Positions 1 to 8,930 of a stretch of 64,000 bases of DNA are shown here, in pieces. The translations under genes were made by a program, and so were the position numbers. Position 1 is the first letter of the stretch, and every line of letters starts with the position of its first letter. The notes beneath the pieces are model-generated. The model was not told where the DNA came from, made no database searches, and worked only from the letters and a program-made list of their open reading frames with translations. Origin of the DNA: Ferrimonas sp. YFM (GTDB lineage Bacteria; Pseudomonadota; Gammaproteobacteria; Enterobacterales; Shewanellaceae); the NCBI RefSeq assembly GCF_030296015.1, contig NZ_AP027368.1:930001-994000 (forward strand), given 5' to 3'.

Positions 1-502
1 GGATGTAACCACCGGCCTTGAAGGGCACCTCTTCGCCTTCGGGCACCTTGAGGCGCAGCTCCTTGATGAAGGTGGCGGTGTTGTCGTTGGAGACAACCTC
101 ACACTCCCACTTCTTCACCCCGAAGATCTCCTCTTCGATCTCCAGTTCCATGTCGTCTTTCACCGCCACCTGGCAGGCGAGACGGCAGCCCTCTTTGGCC
201 TCTTTCTTGGTGATGTGGTCCCGTTCGGTGGGCAGGATCTCGCCACCGCCGGACTTCACATGCACCCGGCACTGGCCGCAGGTGCCACCGCCGCCACAGG
301 CGGAGGGGATAAAGATATCCTGGCCCGCCAGGGCGCCCAGGAGTTTGCCACCGGCTGGCGTGTTGACCGTTTTATCCGGGTCGCCATTGATGCCGATGGT
401 GACGTCGCCAGAGGCGACCAGTTTGCTTTTGGCGATAAGGATCACCGCGACCAGCAGACACACCACTATGGTGAACATGCTGATGCCGATTGCCATTTCC
501 AT
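1..502 (-). CDS. nqrF: Na+-translocating NADH:quinone reductase subunit F, partial (3' end outside window)
   Basis: NqrF takes electrons from NADH through FAD and a 2Fe-2S cluster into the Nqr complex of the inner membrane. Only the N-terminal ~167 residues are inside the window. They show one N-terminal membrane helix ([16 protein letters not shown]) followed by a plant-type ferredoxin domain with the cluster motif [12 protein letters not shown] and a fourth cysteine in CRLAC. The FAD/NADH reductase domain lies beyond the left edge. The start is the ATG ending at 502, with AAGAAGG seven bases upstream. It is the last gene of the six-gene nqrA-F operon and follows nqrE by 32 bases. Identity is secure from domain content and operon position. 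Confidence 0.95.
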   Translation of the reverse strand, partial: MEMAIGISMFTIVVCLLVAVILIAKSKLVASGDVTIGINGDPDKTVNTPAGGKLLGALAGQDIFIPSACGGGGTCGQCRVHVKSGGGEILPTERDHITKKEAKEGCRLACQVAVKDDMELEIEEEIFGVKKWECEVVSNDNTATFIKELRLKVPEGEEVPFKAGGYI

Positions 503-534
503 CGCGTTACCTTCTTAAATCGTCACAAATTGGG

Positions 535-1143
535 TTACAGGGCGATGCCCACGAAGGCCATAAAGCCCAGTGCCATCAGTCCGGTGGAGATAAAGGTGAT
601 GCCGATACCCTGCAGCCCCTCGGGGATGGCAGAGAACTTCATCCGCTCTCGCAGGCCGGCCAGCAGTACGATGGCCATGGCCCAACCGGAGCCGGAGCCC
701 AGTGCAAACACCACGGACTCGGTCATGTTGTAGTCGCGGTTGGCCATGAAGATCACCCCGGCGAAGATGGCGCAGTTCACCGTCAGCAGTGGCAGGAAGA
801 TCCCCAGGGTCTGGTAGAGCGCAGGAGCATACTTGTCCAGCACCATCTCCAGAATCTGTACCAGGGCGGCGATCACGCCGATGAAGGTGATCAGCTTCAG
901 GTAGCTGAGATCCAGGTTCGGCATTCCCGCCCAGGCCAGGGCGCCGGGCTTAAGGAAGTTCACGTAGATCAGCTGGTTGACCGGTACCGCCAGGGCCATT
1001 ACCACAATAACCGCGATTCCCAGGCCGAAGGAGGTGGAGACCTTCTTCGATACCGCCAGGAAGGTACACATCCCCATAAAGAAGGAGAGGGCCATGTTGT
1101 CGATAAAGGCAGCCTGAACGAACAGGTTGATATAGTGTTCCAT
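535..1143 (-). CDS. nqrE: Na+-translocating NADH:quinone reductase subunit E
   Basis: A 202-residue, very hydrophobic subunit of the Nqr sodium pump with about six predicted membrane helices. NqrE and NqrD are homologous inverted-topology subunits that line the electron/ion path and hold an intramembrane iron centre. The start [20 protein letters not shown] is typical of the family and has AGGAG just upstream. It lies nine bases after nqrD and before nqrF in an uninterrupted operon. Length matches the usual ~198-202 residues. Confidence 0.96.
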   Translation of the reverse strand: MEHYINLFVQAAFIDNMALSFFMGMCTFLAVSKKVSTSFGLGIAVIVVMALAVPVNQLIYVNFLKPGALAWAGMPNLDLSYLKLITFIGVIAALVQILEMVLDKYAPALYQTLGIFLPLLTVNCAIFAGVIFMANRDYNMTESVVFALGSGSGWAMAIVLLAGLRERMKFSAIPEGLQGIGITFISTGLMALGFMAFVGIAL

Positions 1144-1152
1144 GTTCGCTCC

Positions 1153-1776
1153 TTAGCCTTTGCGCTTCTGAATCACGTGAAGGCCCCAGATCATCAGGCC
1201 GATAAGGAAGAAGGCGCTGGGAGCCATCTTGAACATCTCGTTGGCCAGGTAGAAACCGCCGTTCTCTGTGGTGGTGATCACCTCATGACCGAACAGGGTG
1301 CCTGCGCCCAAGAGTTCGCGGACGAAGCCCACCCCTACCAGGATGACGCCATAGCCCAGGGAGTTGCCCAGGGCGTCGATGACCGACATCAGCGGTCCGC
1401 TCTTCATGGCGTAGGCTTCCGCCCGTCCCATCACGATGCAGTTGGTGATGATCAGTCCCACAAACACCGACAGTTTCTGGGACAGCTCATAGGCCACGTC
1501 CTGCAGCACCATGTCCACCACGATCACCAGAGAGGCGATCACCGTCATCTGGGCGATGATGCGCACGCTGTTGGGGATGAAGTTGCGGATCAGCGAGATA
1601 AACAGGTTGGAGAACACCAGTACGAAGGTCACCGCCAGGGTCATGACCACCGCGGTTTCCATGGAGTTACTCACCGCCAGGGCGGAACAAACACCCAGAA
1701 CCTGCATGGCCACCGGGTTGTTGGCAAAGATGGGAGTGGTCAGCACCTGCTTGGCTGCATTACTGCGACTGCTCAT
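1153..1776 (-). CDS. nqrD: Na+-translocating NADH:quinone reductase subunit D
   Basis: A 207-residue integral membrane subunit of Nqr, homologous to NqrE and RnfE, with about six hydrophobic segments. Family sequence is visible in [18 protein letters not shown] near the N-terminus and [12 protein letters not shown] in the middle. It functions with NqrE around the membrane iron centre. The start codon lies one base beyond the nqrC stop, so translation is probably coupled. Length is normal. Confidence 0.96.
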   Translation of the reverse strand: MSSRSNAAKQVLTTPIFANNPVAMQVLGVCSALAVSNSMETAVVMTLAVTFVLVFSNLFISLIRNFIPNSVRIIAQMTVIASLVIVVDMVLQDVAYELSQKLSVFVGLIITNCIVMGRAEAYAMKSGPLMSVIDALGNSLGYGVILVGVGFVRELLGAGTLFGHEVITTTENGGFYLANEMFKMAPSAFFLIGLMIWGLHVIQKRKG

Positions 1777-1777
1777 C

Positions 1778-2542
1778 TCAGGCCTCCTTCTTAATGGTGT
1801 TCAGGAAGTTCTGGTAACCCTCTGGGCCGAACCAGAATTTCACCGCTTTCTGCAGACCCCGGCCGGTCTTGGTGGCGCCACTGACGCCATCGACGCCGTG
1901 AACGTCGCCTTTCTTGGCGCCGCCTTTGACCACCGCCAGCACAGGCTTGCCGCTGTCGTCGAAGATCTGCTTGTTGTGCCAGCCCGAGAGCCACTTGGTG
2001 TCTTTCAGGAAGTCGGTCAGGCCCGGGGTTTCTCCGTGCTCGGAGATCACCAGTCCTTCGATGGTGTTGAGGTCCGGTTGAATGGCTACATAGCCGTAGA
2101 CCACGGACCACAGGCCCTTACCATGGATGGGGAACACCACACTGGTCAGCTGGCCATTCTCATCGGTGACCTTGAACACCCGAGCCTGATTGGCGCGGCG
2201 TTTGATGCGGGCGGTGTCCTTCTTCGGCTTGATGGAGGTCTCCGGGTTGATGGCCGCCATGCGGTCGTCGAAATCCAGAATCTCGTTGGCGCTGAGATCT
2301 TCGGTGGTGCCGCTGTCTAGGTTGACCAGCATCGGGGTGACCCGGTTATCGAACAGGTCCTCGATGTCGTCGCCCTGAACATTGGCGGCAACCAGCACAT
2401 AGCGCTTGAGTTCACTGCGCTTCTTCGCCAGTTTGCGCTCTTTCAGGACCTCGGCAGTGCCGGTGATCATGAAGGAGCAGAGCAGGCAGAGAACCACGCT
2501 GAAGATCATGGTTCCCAGCACGGAATCCTTATTAAATGCCAT
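1778..2542 (-). CDS. nqrC: Na+-translocating NADH:quinone reductase subunit C (FMN subunit)
   Basis: A 254-residue subunit with one N-terminal membrane helix (about residues 8-28) and a periplasmic FMN-binding domain. The covalent flavin attachment motif is visible as [12 protein letters not shown], in which the Thr of SGAT carries FMN in known NqrC proteins. It accepts electrons from NqrD/E and passes them to NqrB. Its start overlaps the end of nqrB by 11 bases, implying translational coupling. Length matches the family. Confidence 0.96.
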   Translation of the reverse strand: MAFNKDSVLGTMIFSVVLCLLCSFMITGTAEVLKERKLAKKRSELKRYVLVAANVQGDDIEDLFDNRVTPMLVNLDSGTTEDLSANEILDFDDRMAAINPETSIKPKKDTARIKRRANQARVFKVTDENGQLTSVVFPIHGKGLWSVVYGYVAIQPDLNTIEGLVISEHGETPGLTDFLKDTKWLSGWHNKQIFDDSGKPVLAVVKGGAKKGDVHGVDGVSGATKTGRGLQKAVKFWFGPEGYQNFLNTIKKEA

Positions 2543-3731
2543 TGCGTGCCAGCCTCCGCTTGATGTTGGTGCGTGCCACCAGGTAATCGAAAATCGGTGC
2601 CCACAGGTTGCTGAACAGAATCGCCAGCATCATCCCTTCGGCCATCTTGGGGTTGACCACACGAACCAGAACCACCATGAAACCGATGAGGATGCCGTAA
2701 GCCCAGCGCCCTTTACGGGTGTAGGTGCTGGTGACCGGATCCGTGGCCATAAACAGCATGCCGATGGCAAAGCCGCCGGTGACCAGGTGCCAGGTCCAGG
2801 GCATGGCAAACATTGGGTTGGAGTTGGAGCCGATCACATTGAACAGGGTGGCGGTGGCCACCATGCCAATGAACACACCGGCGACGATTCGCCAGGAGGA
2901 GAGGCTGGAGAGCATCAGCAGGCCGCCGCCAATCAGCAGGGCCAGGGTGCTGGTTTCGCCGATGGCGCCCGGGGTCAGGCCCAGGAAGGCATCCCACCAG
3001 GCAGAGTCGGTGAACGCTTGATACCAGGCGTAATCCGCAAAGTCGAGCTTGCCTTTGGCGGCCAGCGCCAGGTCAGTGGCACCGGTGTAGCCGTCTACGG
3101 CCACCAGCTGCTCAGGGGCAGCAAATACCGTGGGGTAGGCGAAGTAGAGGAACGCCAGACCCGCCAGTGCCGGGTTGAGGAAGTTACAACCCAGGCCACC
3201 GAACACCTCTTTGGCCATGACCACACCGAAGGTGACGCCCAGGGCCACCATCCACAGGGGGGTGGAGATCGGCAGGATCAGCGCAAACAGCATGGAGGTG
3301 ACCAGGAAGCCTTCATGCAGCTCCTGACCACGGGCACGGGCAAACACAATTTCCCAGAACAGGTTCACCGCCAGAGCGGTAACGTAGATGGGCAGGAACA
3401 GGCAGGCGCCATAGGCAAACTTGGCCAGGGCGCCACTGTCGGCGTTCAGCTCACCAAACAGGGCGGTGAACAGGCCATTGGCCGCTTCGGCGCCGCCGGT
3501 GATGGCGATCTGCGCCTGCAGGCCCTGGTTATACAGGCCAAACAGCATGGCGGGCACCAGACACCACATCACCACCCACATGGTGCGTTTTACATCGATG
3601 CCGTCGCGGATGTGCACCTTACCCGAAGTCGGACGGGCATGGGCGACAAACAGCGACCGCATGAATGCCTTCATGGAGTTGCCGTGGGCGTAATACGCCT
3701 CCTGGCGTTTTTTGGGATTGGAACCGCTCAT
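2532..3731 (-). CDS. nqrB: Na+-translocating NADH:quinone reductase subunit B
   Basis: The main membrane subunit of Nqr (399 residues, about ten hydrophobic segments), related to RnfD. It binds riboflavin and a covalent FMN and contains the sodium path. The FMN-threonine motif appears as DGYTGATDLA. The N-terminal soluble stretch includes HVRDGIDVKR-like family sequence (KVHIRDGIDVKRTMW). The nqrA stop and the nqrB start share one base (TGATG), indicating coupled translation. Length is typical of NqrB. Confidence 0.96.
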   Translation of the reverse strand: MSGSNPKKRQEAYYAHGNSMKAFMRSLFVAHARPTSGKVHIRDGIDVKRTMWVVMWCLVPAMLFGLYNQGLQAQIAITGGAEAANGLFTALFGELNADSGALAKFAYGACLFLPIYVTALAVNLFWEIVFARARGQELHEGFLVTSMLFALILPISTPLWMVALGVTFGVVMAKEVFGGLGCNFLNPALAGLAFLYFAYPTVFAAPEQLVAVDGYTGATDLALAAKGKLDFADYAWYQAFTDSAWWDAFLGLTPGAIGETSTLALLIGGGLLMLSSLSSWRIVAGVFIGMVATATLFNVIGSNSNPMFAMPWTWHLVTGGFAIGMLFMATDPVTSTYTRKGRWAYGILIGFMVVLVRVVNPKMAEGMMLAILFSNLWAPIFDYLVARTNIKRRLARNGI

Positions 3732-5086
3732 CAGCCTTCCTTCTCAATAATGTCCAGACAGGTGCGCAGCTCCTTGCCGAAGTCATACTTACTCGGGCAG
3801 ACAAAGGTGCACAGTGCCAAGTCCTCTTCATCCAGCTCCAATGCACCCAAAGCCTGGGCTTCATCGGTGTCCTGGCAGATGAGATCTCTCAGCAGCAGGG
3901 TAGGGAGGATATCCAGCGGCATCACCTTCTCAAACTGGCCAAAGGCCACGATGGCGCGCTTGGAGCCCCCGGTCTGGGTGGTCAGGTCGAACTTCTGCTT
4001 GCCGGCAAACAGGGAAACCAGACTGCGAGCGATGGAGAACGCTTTGCGTGATGGGCGTTCCCAGGGCAGCAGTTCGTGTTCGCTGTCTTCGGTGAGCACG
4101 GTCACCTGGTTGTGGAAGCGTCCCAGGAAGTCGTGAGGGCCGTCGGCGGTATGGCCGGACAGCACGGAGCCGGAGACCACTCGAGAGTGGCTGGGCTTGA
4201 GCTCGCCTCGCATCAGGCGGGTCAGCTCTGCGCCCAGGGGGATGCGTACCAAGCGGGGATCGACGATGTCCGGACCGGACAGGGCGATCACCCGGTCGGT
4301 GTACAGCTCACCTGTGGTGAACAGCTTGCCTACCGCAATAACATCCTGGTAGCCGATGTGCCATACCTGACGCTCCAGGCTGACCGGCAGGATGTGGTGG
4401 ATGTGGGTGCCCACCAGGCCGGCAGGGTGTACGCCGGTAAAGCGATGAGTTTCTACCTGAGGCAGTTCGGCTCCAGGCAGATCCTCACCTGCGTCGTGAC
4501 ACAGGTACAGCTTGCCGTCGGTCAGGGTGCTGAGCACCTTGAGGCCGTCGGCGAAGGACTGGGCCTCCTCGGCGATCACCACTCTGGGATCAGCCGCCAC
4601 CGGATTGGTGTCCATGGCGGTGATGAACAGGCCTGCGGGGACGCTGCCAGGCTTGGGGGCACGGGAGAAGGGACGGGTGCGCAGGGCGGTCCACAGGCCA
4701 CTGGCCAGCAGATTGCTTTGCACCTGTTCCCGGGTCAGGCCGTCGAGATCGTCGAAGCAGTCGAACAGTACCTGTTCGTCTCCCTCGATGTCGATCACCA
4801 CGGACTGCAGCACTCGGCGTTCGCCCCGATGGATGGCGCTGACCACCCCGGCGGCGGGGGCCGTGTACAGCACACCCTTCTGCTTCTTATCCTCAAACAG
4901 CGGCTGGCCCTTCTTAACCCTGTCCCCGGGCTCCACCAGCATGGTGGGCTTGAGGCCGGCGTACTCTTCGCCGAGCAGGGCTACATGGGAGGGACACAGG
5001 CGGCCGTCGATCTCTTGCCGGGGTTCACCGGCCAGGGGCACATCCAGCCCCCGCTTTACGGTCGTTACCTTAGTTGTCGTCGCCAT
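3731..5086 (-). CDS. nqrA: Na+-translocating NADH:quinone reductase subunit A
   Basis: A 451-residue soluble cytoplasmic subunit and the first gene of the nqr operon. NqrA binds ubiquinone and is unique to this complex. Family sequence includes VALLGEEYAGLKPTMLVEPGD near the start and VPLGAELTRLMRGEL later. The N-terminus is slightly longer than usual: seven extra residues precede TVKRGLDVPLAG. The annotated ATG has only a weak ribosome site (GAAGA), and a short upstream reading frame with a better site overlaps this start. Identity is secure, but the exact start is less certain. Confidence 0.95.
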   Translation of the reverse strand: MATTTKVTTVKRGLDVPLAGEPRQEIDGRLCPSHVALLGEEYAGLKPTMLVEPGDRVKKGQPLFEDKKQKGVLYTAPAAGVVSAIHRGERRVLQSVVIDIEGDEQVLFDCFDDLDGLTREQVQSNLLASGLWTALRTRPFSRAPKPGSVPAGLFITAMDTNPVAADPRVVIAEEAQSFADGLKVLSTLTDGKLYLCHDAGEDLPGAELPQVETHRFTGVHPAGLVGTHIHHILPVSLERQVWHIGYQDVIAVGKLFTTGELYTDRVIALSGPDIVDPRLVRIPLGAELTRLMRGELKPSHSRVVSGSVLSGHTADGPHDFLGRFHNQVTVLTEDSEHELLPWERPSRKAFSIARSLVSLFAGKQKFDLTTQTGGSKRAIVAFGQFEKVMPLDILPTLLLRDLICQDTDEAQALGALELDEEDLALCTFVCPSKYDFGKELRTCLDIIEKEG

Positions 5087-5132
5087 TGCAGTCTTCGATT
5101 ACAAAAAATTTGTGACAAGGATAGAACTTCAT
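5070..5132 (-). CDS. Possible 20-residue leader peptide overlapping nqrA start
   Basis: A short frame, ATG to TAA, encoding MKFYPCHKFFVIEDCNGDDN. Its ATG is preceded by AAAGGAAG at good spacing, stronger than the site in front of nqrA. Its stop lies 17 bases inside nqrA in another frame. This arrangement would allow translational coupling or a leader-peptide control of nqr. It is an inference from spacing only; no family is recognised and conservation is unknown. Confidence 0.3.
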   Translation of the reverse strand: MKFYPCHKFFVIEDCNGDDN

Positions 5133-5437
5133 CGCTTCAACTTCCTTTAGGGAGGTCACACTTTGTAGTAAAAGGTGAAGCAAATTCTAATAATAAAACG
5201 GAATAAAGTTACATTGCACGCATGCCTAAATATTGACCTCATTGCATTAAGGTGATGAATTTGATTGTTTTTTTGTTTGTGTGTCACGAGGCGCCAATTG
5301 TCGCGTTACAGGTCTAACCATTGTTGCTTGATCAACAAATGACTTTTTCTGTATGGAAATCCGCCACTTTCGTAGTGTTGTTCGTGATGTGTGCCGTGGG
5401 GAGGGTTTTACAGGTGAGAGCTGGATCGTTGGGAGGT
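5133..5437. other. nqr upstream regulatory region without genes
   Basis: About 300 bases between the nqr operon and the end of the TonB-receptor terminator. The region is AT-rich near 5170-5280. It must hold the nqr promoter reading leftwards, but I could not pick one convincing -35/-10 pair. No coding frame with a plausible ribosome site was seen apart from the short leader just downstream. Confidence 0.4.
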
Positions 5438-5468
5438 AAAAAAAGGCGCAGCCTGAGCTGCGCCTTTC
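5438..5468 (-). terminator. Intrinsic terminator of the TonB-dependent receptor gene
   Basis: On the minus strand AAAGGCGCAG pairs with CTGCGCCTTT across a six-base loop, followed by a run of T. It lies 18 bases beyond the receptor stop codon. Confidence 0.85.
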
Positions 5469-5485
5469 AAGTTTAGGCAGGGAGA

Positions 5486-8392
5486 TTACAGCCTAACGTT
5501 AACGCCTACGTAGTAGCGGCGGCCAACCAGATCGTAGATCGGGTTAACGGTGTAACCTGGAGGCAGTTTGTCAAACAGGTTACGGATACCGGCACGCAGC
5601 TGTACGGTGTCGTTGAAGTTGTAGGTACCACCCAGGTCGTGAGTGAAGATGCTAGGAACGTATCCTGGGCTCACGTCTTCTGGGGAACCACCGTTTGGAC
5701 CTGGGGTTACGTCATAGGTAACGGAGTTATCGATGAAGCGAGTCACCCAGTTCACAGTCATGTCATCCCAGCGGTAGTCGGCGCTGAAGCGGAACTGCCA
5801 CTCTGGATCACCAACCTCACCCTCTTCGTAGTTCACCTCGTCAGGACGATCCTGGAATACAAACTCTTTGTATTCAATCAGGTGGTTACCAACCAGGTTC
5901 AGGTCCAGGTCACCAGGGCCCACTTCCATGGAGTAGGTGGCCTGGAACTCGACGCCTGAAGTTTCCAGGGCAGAAGCGTTCAGGTAGCCGGAGCGAACCA
6001 GGGTGATGTCGAAGGTGTCTGGGTCACGGTCAACCTGACCACAGAAGTTGGCGTCTGGGCCACCGGTGGCGTCCACACAGTTGTTGGCAACATCCTGAGC
6101 TTCAACGAAGGTGATGGCGTCTTCAATCTCAATCTCGTAGTAGTCCACGGTCAGAGAGAAGTCTTCCAGGAAGTTGGGGCTCCACACCAAACCAACAGTC
6201 TTAGACTTGGAGGTCTCGGACTTCAGGTCAGAGTTACCACCGGAGAGCAGATCAACACTCACGTTATCGTTGGCTTCGAAGCCTGGAGGCATGCCCAGGG
6301 CAGCACAGTTGGCGGCGCGATCCGGATCGTCGTTGATGTTGTCCGCGTCACAAGGATCGGATACACGGGCAAAACCAGGGGACAGGGGATCGAAGGCTTC
6401 GGCAACGTTAGGCGCACGTACCGCTTCGCCGATGGTTCCGCGGAAGCTCAGGCCGTCGAACGGAGAGTAGAAGGCACCCACTTTCCAGGCGTCGGCGTTA
6501 CCAGCGTGAGAGTAGTCCGCGCCACGGAATGCACCGTCCAGGGTCAGCTCTTCGATACCGGTCATGCCTTCGATAAGAGGCAGACGTACTTCGATGAAGT
6601 ATTCGGTTACGTCGTACTCACCGTAGGAATCAGGTGTTGCGGCGTTGGTCAGGAAGCCAGCTTTGGTGAACTCGTCGGTGGTGGTTTCGGAAGTCTCTTC
6701 ACGATATTCCCAACCCACTACCACGTCTACCGGACCGCCAGGCAGTTCAAACAGCTCGGAAGAATCGGTGCCCAAGGTGGCGCCCATTACCTGCTGAGTG
6801 ATCTTGTCGTTACGGGTTACGTCGGCAGAGACGAAGTCGCGGGCAGCGTCAGATACCTGGCCGAAACCGAAGGGGTTGTAGGCCACACACTGGTCGCCGT
6901 TAACGGACGCTGGATCTTCGTAGTCGTCACCTTGGGCACTAGGCACCTGACTGCGACAGGCGGCTTCGCCTGTGGCTGGGTCAATTACCGAGTCAATGGC
7001 GGCAACTAGGTTGTCTGGGATCAGGTCGTTCAGAGTCTTACGCTCGTTGCGGGTTTCGCCCCAAACGTAGAACAGTTCCCAGTTGAAGTCGGTTTCACTC
7101 AGGGTGAAGTCGCCACGGAAGCCACCAACGAAGCGGAACAGGTCACGCTGGTTGTCGGCGGAGCGGTTACCCAGCTCGTCGAAGAACTTGGCCATGGAGA
7201 CGGTGGTTTGACCGGCATCCAGCAGAGTCTGACGCAGACCGTCATCCAGGAAGGCGTTGTCTTCTACGTCGATGCTGATGTTACCGAAGCGGAAGGAAGG
7301 CTGGAACTGCTGCTTGATGTCTGAGGATACGTATTTGAAGTCAGAGTAGAACTCAACGTTATCGGTCAGATCATAGTTAAAGGTAGAGCCAACGGTAATA
7401 CGCTCAACACCTGGGATGTAGTTTTCGTACTCTTCAGGGTTGAAACAGGTGTCACAGCCGTTGGGGAAGTTACCGAAGGCGAAGCTGTTGGACAGGTCGC
7501 GCTCGGTTTGCAGCATGGGGTTACCGTTCTGATCAAAGGTCCAACGGCCGGCAGCACCACCAAAGGGGTTGATGACGCCGGTGTCGTTGATCATTTCGGA
7601 GTACACCCGAGGTACACGCAGACGATCTGGAATGCCATCGTCTTCGCCAGTGTCATCAGGGTTGGCCACAGTGCCCCAACCATCCAGCTGGTTCAGCTGA
7701 GTAGACATTACCTCTTTGGTGCGGTCGTAGTTGGCGAAGAAGGTCACGTTACCGCGGCCATCTGCCAGGTCAGCACCACCCACCAGGCTGAATACGTGGC
7801 CTTCGTTGTCCACGCCTTCCATGGAGTTGCCATAACCCACATCAAACTCGAAGCCTTCGAAGTTGTCTTTGAGGATGATGTTTACAACACCGGATACCGC
7901 GTCGGAACCATAGATCGCGGACGCACCGCCGGTAATCACTTCCACGCGCTCAATCAGAGCGGCAGGAATGGTGGTCAAGTCAACCTGAGCGGAACCAGGG
8001 GCACCGGCTACGTGACGCTTGCCATTCACCAGTACCAGGGTACGGTTGGCACCCAGACGGCGAAGGTCAGCGGAGCTGATACCGGCCAGGGCGTTACTGT
8101 TGTTGTTACCAATGATGGTGTCGGTCGCACCCACTGCAGGCAGTTCGGCCAGGATAGAACCCAGGTCGACGTTACCGAACTTGGCAATTTCGTCGGAACC
8201 GATGCTTACGATGGGGGCTGGTTGGGTGAATTCAGGACGGGCGATACGAGAACCGGTAACGGTAATTTTCTCTACTTCGCTTCCCTCGTCATTGCCTTCC
8301 TCGGCGGCTACAGCAGGCTGAGCCAAAGTTGCGGCTGCGCCAAATACTACAGCCAGCCTTACGGACTTGGCCAAGCTAGACTTCACGAACAT
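5486..8392 (-). CDS. TonB-dependent outer membrane receptor
   Basis: A 968-residue outer-membrane transporter driven by TonB. A signal peptide (cleavage after AQPAVAA) is followed by a TonB box in EKITVTGSRI, a plug domain (LVLVNGKRHV, RVEVITGGASAIYGSDAVSGVVNIILK) and a long beta-barrel ending in YYVGVNVRL, rich in aromatic strands typical of the barrel. The class resembles the large receptors of Shewanella-like bacteria whose substrates (peptides, sugars, siderophores) are usually unknown; no substrate can be read from sequence. It is a single-gene unit with its own terminator. No Fur-type site was recognised upstream. Confidence 0.92.
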   Translation of the reverse strand: MFVKSSLAKSVRLAVVFGAAATLAQPAVAAEEGNDEGSEVEKITVTGSRIARPEFTQPAPIVSIGSDEIAKFGNVDLGSILAELPAVGATDTIIGNNNSNALAGISSADLRRLGANRTLVLVNGKRHVAGAPGSAQVDLTTIPAALIERVEVITGGASAIYGSDAVSGVVNIILKDNFEGFEFDVGYGNSMEGVDNEGHVFSLVGGADLADGRGNVTFFANYDRTKEVMSTQLNQLDGWGTVANPDDTGEDDGIPDRLRVPRVYSEMINDTGVINPFGGAAGRWTFDQNGNPMLQTERDLSNSFAFGNFPNGCDTCFNPEEYENYIPGVERITVGSTFNYDLTDNVEFYSDFKYVSSDIKQQFQPSFRFGNISIDVEDNAFLDDGLRQTLLDAGQTTVSMAKFFDELGNRSADNQRDLFRFVGGFRGDFTLSETDFNWELFYVWGETRNERKTLNDLIPDNLVAAIDSVIDPATGEAACRSQVPSAQGDDYEDPASVNGDQCVAYNPFGFGQVSDAARDFVSADVTRNDKITQQVMGATLGTDSSELFELPGGPVDVVVGWEYREETSETTTDEFTKAGFLTNAATPDSYGEYDVTEYFIEVRLPLIEGMTGIEELTLDGAFRGADYSHAGNADAWKVGAFYSPFDGLSFRGTIGEAVRAPNVAEAFDPLSPGFARVSDPCDADNINDDPDRAANCAALGMPPGFEANDNVSVDLLSGGNSDLKSETSKSKTVGLVWSPNFLEDFSLTVDYYEIEIEDAITFVEAQDVANNCVDATGGPDANFCGQVDRDPDTFDITLVRSGYLNASALETSGVEFQATYSMEVGPGDLDLNLVGNHLIEYKEFVFQDRPDEVNYEEGEVGDPEWQFRFSADYRWDDMTVNWVTRFIDNSVTYDVTPGPNGGSPEDVSPGYVPSIFTHDLGGTYNFNDTVQLRAGIRNLFDKLPPGYTVNPIYDLVGRRYYVGVNVRL

Positions 8393-8930
8393 GCTGTTCT
8401 CCCTAAAGTCGATTTATTATTGGATTGCAGCCCCCAGGCAGAGATAAGAGCAAGTGAACCTTGTTTAGGGGCTGTTAATACATGTTGCTCCTGACATTCT
8501 GGATGTTAACTCGTTGTTGATTTCATATCTAGAGTTGTGATGGAAAATTGACGTTAATTGAAGGAGTTTACTCTCGCTTTAGGTTCAAGGCCCCATGCTG
8601 TGGGCGTTGTAAGCTGGGGTTATGTTAACAATGAAGATTTTTCGTGGTTGAAAAGCGACCACGAACCAAGTGGTGAAAATGTGGGCAGGATCACGTGGTA
8701 TTTGCGGAAGATAGCGGTGAGAAATGGTGATTTTGCGGCTTATGAGCGTGGGTTGGTATGACTTTGGAGGGGGAATAGGACTGGCCCAGTTTCCGGACAG
8801 TTTGTGCTGCTCGGCGACTGGAGCAACAAAGGGAAAAAAATTGACGCATCAATTGAGCTGAATCACTAACTTAGCTGGCTGCGCCATTCCTCATTGACCT
8901 ATACCTAAGGGGATGGGAGGGCTGGCAGCG
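8393..8930. other. Divergent intergenic region between receptor and P-type ATPase
   Basis: About 540 bases that must contain both divergent promoters. An inverted repeat CGTGGT/ACCACG is seen near 8647-8665. A possible TTGACG box lies at 8841, but no strong partner -10 was found. A TTG-started frame at 8558-8761 has no family resemblance and was not accepted as a gene. Confidence 0.4.

Noticed and set aside
490-1794. 434-codon open frame opposite nqrE/nqrD
   Set aside because: Composition is low-complexity His/Gln/Asp-rich, has no ribosome site, and lies wholly antisense to clear nqr genes.
8558-8761. 67-codon frame upstream of the P-type ATPase
   Set aside because: TTG start, no family, lies in a divergent promoter region; the GAAGGAG is inside the frame rather than before it.
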